The notes below the pieces were generated by a model. The model was not told the origin of the DNA. It saw only the letters and a list, made by a program, of their open reading frames with translations, and ran no database searches. From positions 1 to 17,228 of the forward strand of contig WGUO01000039.1 of NCBI GenBank assembly GCA_014867205.1: a stretch of 17,228 nucleotides of DNA. Reading direction: 5' to 3'. Origin of the DNA: Muribaculaceae bacterium (lineage in GTDB: Bacteria > Bacteroidota > Bacteroidia > Bacteroidales > Muribaculaceae). How positions within the stretch are numbered: position 1 is the first letter of the stretch; every line of letters starts with the position of its first letter. Shown here piece by piece: positions 14,556 to 17,228 of this stretch. The position numbers and the translations under genes are program-made.

Positions 14556-14747
14556 TCACTCTGTAGCCGCGAGTTCGGCCACAAGTGCGTCAACTTCAGA
14601 ATCGCTGATCTTGATGCCGCGCTTGCGCAACAGGTCGGCGATGCGGGTCCTTAGGTCAGAACCCTTCTCGGGTGTGAACAGCAGGGCTGCGCCGCAGCCT
14701 ACTATCGCACCGCCGAGAAATGCTGATATCAATGTGATTGCTTTCAT
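14556..14747 (-). CDS. YtxH-like membrane protein, second paralogue
   Basis: 63 residues from ATG 14747; an in-frame ATG further upstream (14825) would add an unlikely basic extension that runs into the neighbouring gene. A glycine-rich transmembrane helix (about 4-24) is followed by the YtxH signature LLFTPEKGSDLR and a short helical cytoplasmic tail (IADLLRKRGIKI, then acidic). It is a paralogue of the protein just upstream: both have APEKG or TPEKG, then D-R and LLRKRGI or LKEKGI. YtxH proteins are linked to general stress responses in other bacteria; the mechanism here is not known. Confidence 0.78.
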   Translation of the reverse strand: MKAITLISAFLGGAIVGCGAALLFTPEKGSDLRTRIADLLRKRGIKISDSEVDALVAELAATE

Positions 14748-14796
14748 CTGTCTTCTGTTTTCGGTTGGAAATGTTGTGATGGATGGGGCGCGGTGA

Positions 14797-15000
14797 TCAA
14801 ACGTGCTTCTCGATTTCGTCCTCAATCTCGTCTACGAGTTCCTCCATCTTGTTCTTCTTTAGGCAGATGCCTTTCTCCTTGAGAACCTTGAGGATCTTGG
14901 AGCGAGTGTCCTCGCCCTTCTCGGGGGCAACGAGCAGACCGATTGCTGCGCCAGCTACAGCGCCGCCTATTACTGACAGGATTACATGTAACGGTTTCAT
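14797..15000 (-). CDS. YtxH-like membrane protein, first paralogue
   Basis: A 67-residue protein with one glycine/alanine-rich transmembrane helix (about 5-25), then LLVAPEKGEDTRSKI, the YtxH-domain hallmark. The tail (MEELVDEIEDEIEKHV) is strongly acidic and helical, suited to protein contacts or coiled-coil pairing. It is the first gene of the minus-strand cluster YtxH, YtxH, holin-like, basic protein, prmA; the second YtxH starts about 50 bp downstream. The upstream region (15001-15171) shows A/T-rich sequence but no clear -33/-7 pair. Confidence 0.82.
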   Translation of the reverse strand: MKPLHVILSVIGGAVAGAAIGLLVAPEKGEDTRSKILKVLKEKGICLKKNKMEELVDEIEDEIEKHV

Positions 15001-15171
15001 AACTTTATATTTTTAATGTTGGTTTATATTCGATATGCGATGTGGGCGGGACTGTGTAAGCCATCCGCTCTAATACTATTAACAATATTTGTGCCAAAAA
15101 GATGTTGCAGGCTGTTCAATTTTTGAAAATTTCGGAGTCTGCCGGTCTGTGGCGCCTGAGCGAGTGTCAGT

Positions 15172-15720
15172 TTAGCGGACGGCCATTGGCAGGATGCCCG
15201 CTGTGGCCTCGTAGGCCATTACGCCCCGGGCGGAGAGTTCGACCGGTACAAGTTCGCCGGCCGGGCCGGGCACCTTGACATGTGTGTCATCTATAAATGT
15301 CAGGAACGGTACTTTGTCACCGTCGGCAGTCTCGACGCTCCAGGTCTGCGTGGGCATGTCGAAGTCGAGGCGTATGGCCTCGCCCGTGGACTCATGGGTG
15401 ACTGTATAGCCCTTCTGGTCGCAGGCTATGAGGTATCGGCCATGATCGGTGTCGACCACCTTGGTCGAGGCCGTCAGCGGGTTCTGTCCGCTCCAGAATT
15501 CGATAGAGTTGACCACCAGGAGGTCGGCAATCGCCGTCACCTCATAGACGGGAAGAATCCAGAAGGCGATAAACACGAGCTCATTGACGAATTTTGAGCC
15601 GATATTTTTGTTCCATGACATCACGCGGTTGGTAAGTCCGAATGAGCCTATGCACGATGTGAACACCATCGAAGTGCCTGCAAGAAGAATCGCAGCCACT
15701 GAAAACTTGATTTTTCTCAT
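15172..15720 (-). CDS. DUF3332-family lipoprotein
   Basis: 182 residues from ATG 15720, chosen because it gives a standard signal peptide (MRKIKFSVAAILLAG), with an in-frame ATG six codons upstream as the alternative. The lipobox ends TSC with C23 as the lipid site. The mature start (IGSFGLTNRVMSWNKNIGSK) and the following hydrophobic region with NSIEFWSGQNP match DUF3332, a family of envelope proteins of unknown role. A C-terminal half rich in beta strands follows (VDTDHGRYLIACDQKGYTVT onward). It appears to be a single-gene unit between the umuC-like gene and the YtxH cluster. Confidence 0.85.
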   Translation of the reverse strand: MRKIKFSVAAILLAGTSMVFTSCIGSFGLTNRVMSWNKNIGSKFVNELVFIAFWILPVYEVTAIADLLVVNSIEFWSGQNPLTASTKVVDTDHGRYLIACDQKGYTVTHESTGEAIRLDFDMPTQTWSVETADGDKVPFLTFIDDTHVKVPGPAGELVPVELSARGVMAYEATAGILPMAVR

Positions 15721-15819
15721 AATTGACGAAGTTAACACTTTTTAATTGAAATAGCAACTCGCAGGCGATAAATCTACATAAATTTGCACAATCGCGCCTA
15801 ATTTATCCTAAAGTGACTG

Positions 15820-17067
15820 TTATTTTGCCGGACTGAACGAACTGGAGTACCCGTCGTTATGACCGAGATGCCCCTTGCTGATCTCGGTGGCGAGCCTGAG
15901 TACATCGGGGCCGACACCGACATTCAGACGGTCGACGGCCGCCATGAGCCGGCGCGACTTGAGTGAGGCGAGCCGTGTGCGTTCCAGATCGTCAAACAGG
16001 GTGGGGGCCAGATCGCGTGTGGCGGTGATGTGCGAGAGTATCACCCCGGCACGCTTGTATGCGTATGCCGGGTTGAAAATAGCCGAGGCTATGTCGATTC
16101 CTGCGCCTGCTATGACGGTGGTGTCGGCCGTGGGGGGCTCCAGGCGCAGCGAGCCGCTCGGCGCGTCGTAGCCGCGTTCGGTGTGAAACCGGTTGGAGCA
16201 GAGATACACTGTTATTTCCCCGCACACGCCGTTCATGGCGCGGAGTCTGCGGGCCACATGCGAGCAGTACATGGCTATGCGTGAGCGTATGTAGTCGAAG
16301 TCGTCGATGTCGGCGGGAAAAGTCCTGCTTTCGCTTATGGAGTCCTGAATGGGTCGCCCCAAGTGCTCGAGCTCGATGCACGGCTCGCCGTGCAGCTCGC
16401 GCCAACTGCGCTCGCCCGGCACGCCGAGACGGTCACGCACCCACATGCAGTCGCGGGCGGCGAAATCAGCCACCGTATAGACGCCCATCATGTATAGACG
16501 TTTGGCCAGTCGTCGGCCGATGCCCCAGAGGTCGCCAATGGGCATTTTGGCGAGCAGGAGGTCTATTTCTGCCGGGTCTGAGAGCACAACCACACCGTGT
16601 CCGCTCTTCTTGCCGGTCTCGGTGGCGACCTTGGCCAGAGTCTTGGTCGGCGCGAAACCGATGGTGACCGGTATCCGTTCCTCCTCGCGGCAGGCGCGGC
16701 GGATAGCCTCGCCAATCTCGGCAAGTGCCGTGTCGGGGATTCCGTCCATCAGCAGAAAGGCCTCGTCGACCGAGTAGTCGAGAGTGCCGGGTGCGTAGCG
16801 GCGGAAGATGTCATGGATCCTGAGGCTTATGGCGCGATAGAGCAGATGGTTGCCAGAGAGGGCTATGACAGCGCCAGAGGCGATCATGTCGCGGATCTCG
16901 AACGCAGGCTGGCCCATTCGCACGCCGAGGCGTTTGGCCTCGTTGCTTCGGGCCACTACGCAGCCGTCGTTATTGCTGAGCACGACCACGGCGCGTCCTT
17001 CGAGCGAGGGGTCGAGAGTCCGCTCGCAGCTCACAAAGAAATTATTGCAGTCGGCAAGACCAAACAT
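15820..17067 (-). CDS. umuC: Y-family DNA polymerase, UmuC type (Pol V subunit)
   Basis: A 415-residue translesion polymerase. The IMS domain opens MFGLADCNNFFVSCE with metal-binding D6. The second catalytic pair is D101/E102 in YSVDEAF. Helix-hairpin-helix regions follow (DLWGIGRRLAKRLYMMGV), then the little-finger domain (about 240-350). Where UmuC often has a clamp motif like QLNLF, this one has APTLF (354-358), lacking the glutamine. The C-terminus is short (SSFSPAK) compared with members that run on after the SP. No umuD is seen inside the window; the sequence just upstream is tandem repeats. No LexA-type operator is recognised. Confidence 0.92.
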   Translation of the reverse strand: MFGLADCNNFFVSCERTLDPSLEGRAVVVLSNNDGCVVARSNEAKRLGVRMGQPAFEIRDMIASGAVIALSGNHLLYRAISLRIHDIFRRYAPGTLDYSVDEAFLLMDGIPDTALAEIGEAIRRACREEERIPVTIGFAPTKTLAKVATETGKKSGHGVVVLSDPAEIDLLLAKMPIGDLWGIGRRLAKRLYMMGVYTVADFAARDCMWVRDRLGVPGERSWRELHGEPCIELEHLGRPIQDSISESRTFPADIDDFDYIRSRIAMYCSHVARRLRAMNGVCGEITVYLCSNRFHTERGYDAPSGSLRLEPPTADTTVIAGAGIDIASAIFNPAYAYKRAGVILSHITATRDLAPTLFDDLERTRLASLKSRRLMAAVDRLNVGVGPDVLRLATEISKGHLGHNDGYSSSFSPAK

Positions 17068-17074
17068 GGGAGAG

Positions 17075-17111
17075 TTTAGGTGTTAGGTGTTAGGTGTTTA
17101 GAGTTTAGAGG
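17075..17111. repeat. Degenerate 7-bp TTAGG-type tandem repeats
   Basis: A run of GAGTTTAGG, TGTTAGG, TGTTAGG, TGTTTAGAG and TTTAGAGG variants begins 8 bp upstream of the umuC start codon. Such short arrays lie in gaps and mutate by slippage. Confidence 0.7.
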
Positions 17112-17112
17112 T

Positions 17113-17228
17113 GCTATAAATCGTATAAGTCATATAAGTCATATAAGTCATATAAGTCATATAAGTCGTATAAGTCGTATAAGTCGTATAAGTCGTATAA
17201 GTCGTATAAGTCGTATAAGTCGTATAAG
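17113..17228. repeat. 9-bp tandem repeat array running off the window
   Basis: Starting with a degenerate unit (GCTATAAAT), the array reads one CGTATAAGT, four CATATAAGT, then six full CGTATAAGT and a partial one at the end. Blocks of the A and G variants show local homogenisation. It lies upstream of umuC and its full length is unknown. Confidence 0.95.

Noticed and set aside
15779..15786. Plus-strand TAAATTTG as a promoter
   Set aside because: It matches the -7 consensus but has no TTG at 19-21 bp upstream and would point into the 3' end of the oppositely oriented umuC with no gene to serve.
17075..17228. TTAGG-like repeats as a chromosome-end telomere
   Set aside because: The units are degenerate, few and directly upstream of a normal gene; bacterial short tandem repeats explain them.
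1..17228. tRNA or rRNA genes
   Set aside because: No cloverleaf with a GGTTC-type T-arm and CCA context, and no rRNA-like conserved blocks, were seen; the GGTTC repeats at 421-480 are coding minisatellite units.

Overview
The window looks like chromosome from a gut Bacteroidales bacterium, possibly Muribaculaceae. The evidence is several promoter elements of the Bacteroidota form TAnnTTTG, lipoprotein signals ending in SC, an outer-membrane beta-barrel protein with a carboxypeptidase-regulatory-like N-terminus, a DUF3332 lipoprotein, tandem YtxH proteins, and A/T-rich starts without clear Shine-Dalgarno sequences. The family-level assignment is inference.

Left part (1 to about 8,550), accessory and A/T-rich in codon use. 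It opens with a decayed AlbA_2 (Schlafen-type) regulator, of which an N-terminal piece and a C-terminal winged-helix piece survive, the latter carrying a perfect 12-bp coding minisatellite. Next is a two-component system (OmpR-type regulator and histidine kinase, minus strand), divergent from a tightly overlapping plus-strand operon of lipoprotein, outer-membrane beta-barrel protein and a short BlaI/MecI-like repressor. Three AACTAAGACT direct repeats between the two units are good candidates for the regulator's binding sites. Then comes a degraded stretch (6.26-7.32 kb) with four copies of a 30-bp, partly palindromic repeat lying in or beside broken coding sequence, a small two-helix membrane protein, a hexapeptide acetyltransferase with a well-formed promoter, a 50-residue small ORF, and a second AlbA_2 N-terminal stub.

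Right part (8,583 to 17,067), housekeeping and G/C-richer. It holds dnaE (DNA polymerase III alpha subunit) and a thioredoxin with its own promoter and a leader of about 110 nt. A 17-bp-stem terminator separates thioredoxin from the convergent prmA (ribosomal protein L11 methyltransferase). Upstream of prmA, on the same strand, lie a 109-residue basic protein, a DUF1469/YqjE-type holin-like protein and two YtxH-like membrane proteins. A DUF3332 lipoprotein and a UmuC-type Y-family DNA polymerase follow. The window ends in 7-bp and 9-bp tandem repeats upstream of umuC.

The most unusual signal is the 30-bp repeat. Each copy carries a TAG followed 18 nt later by an ATG, and is bounded by AAC-like triplets. 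Removing copy 3 exactly restores a reading frame. Decay by a REP/MITE-like element is the simplest explanation, but the layout also resembles translational bypass elements. No complete new defence or mobile system is visible; the lipoprotein/barrel/BlaI operon with its two-component system is the most coherent little-described gene set.
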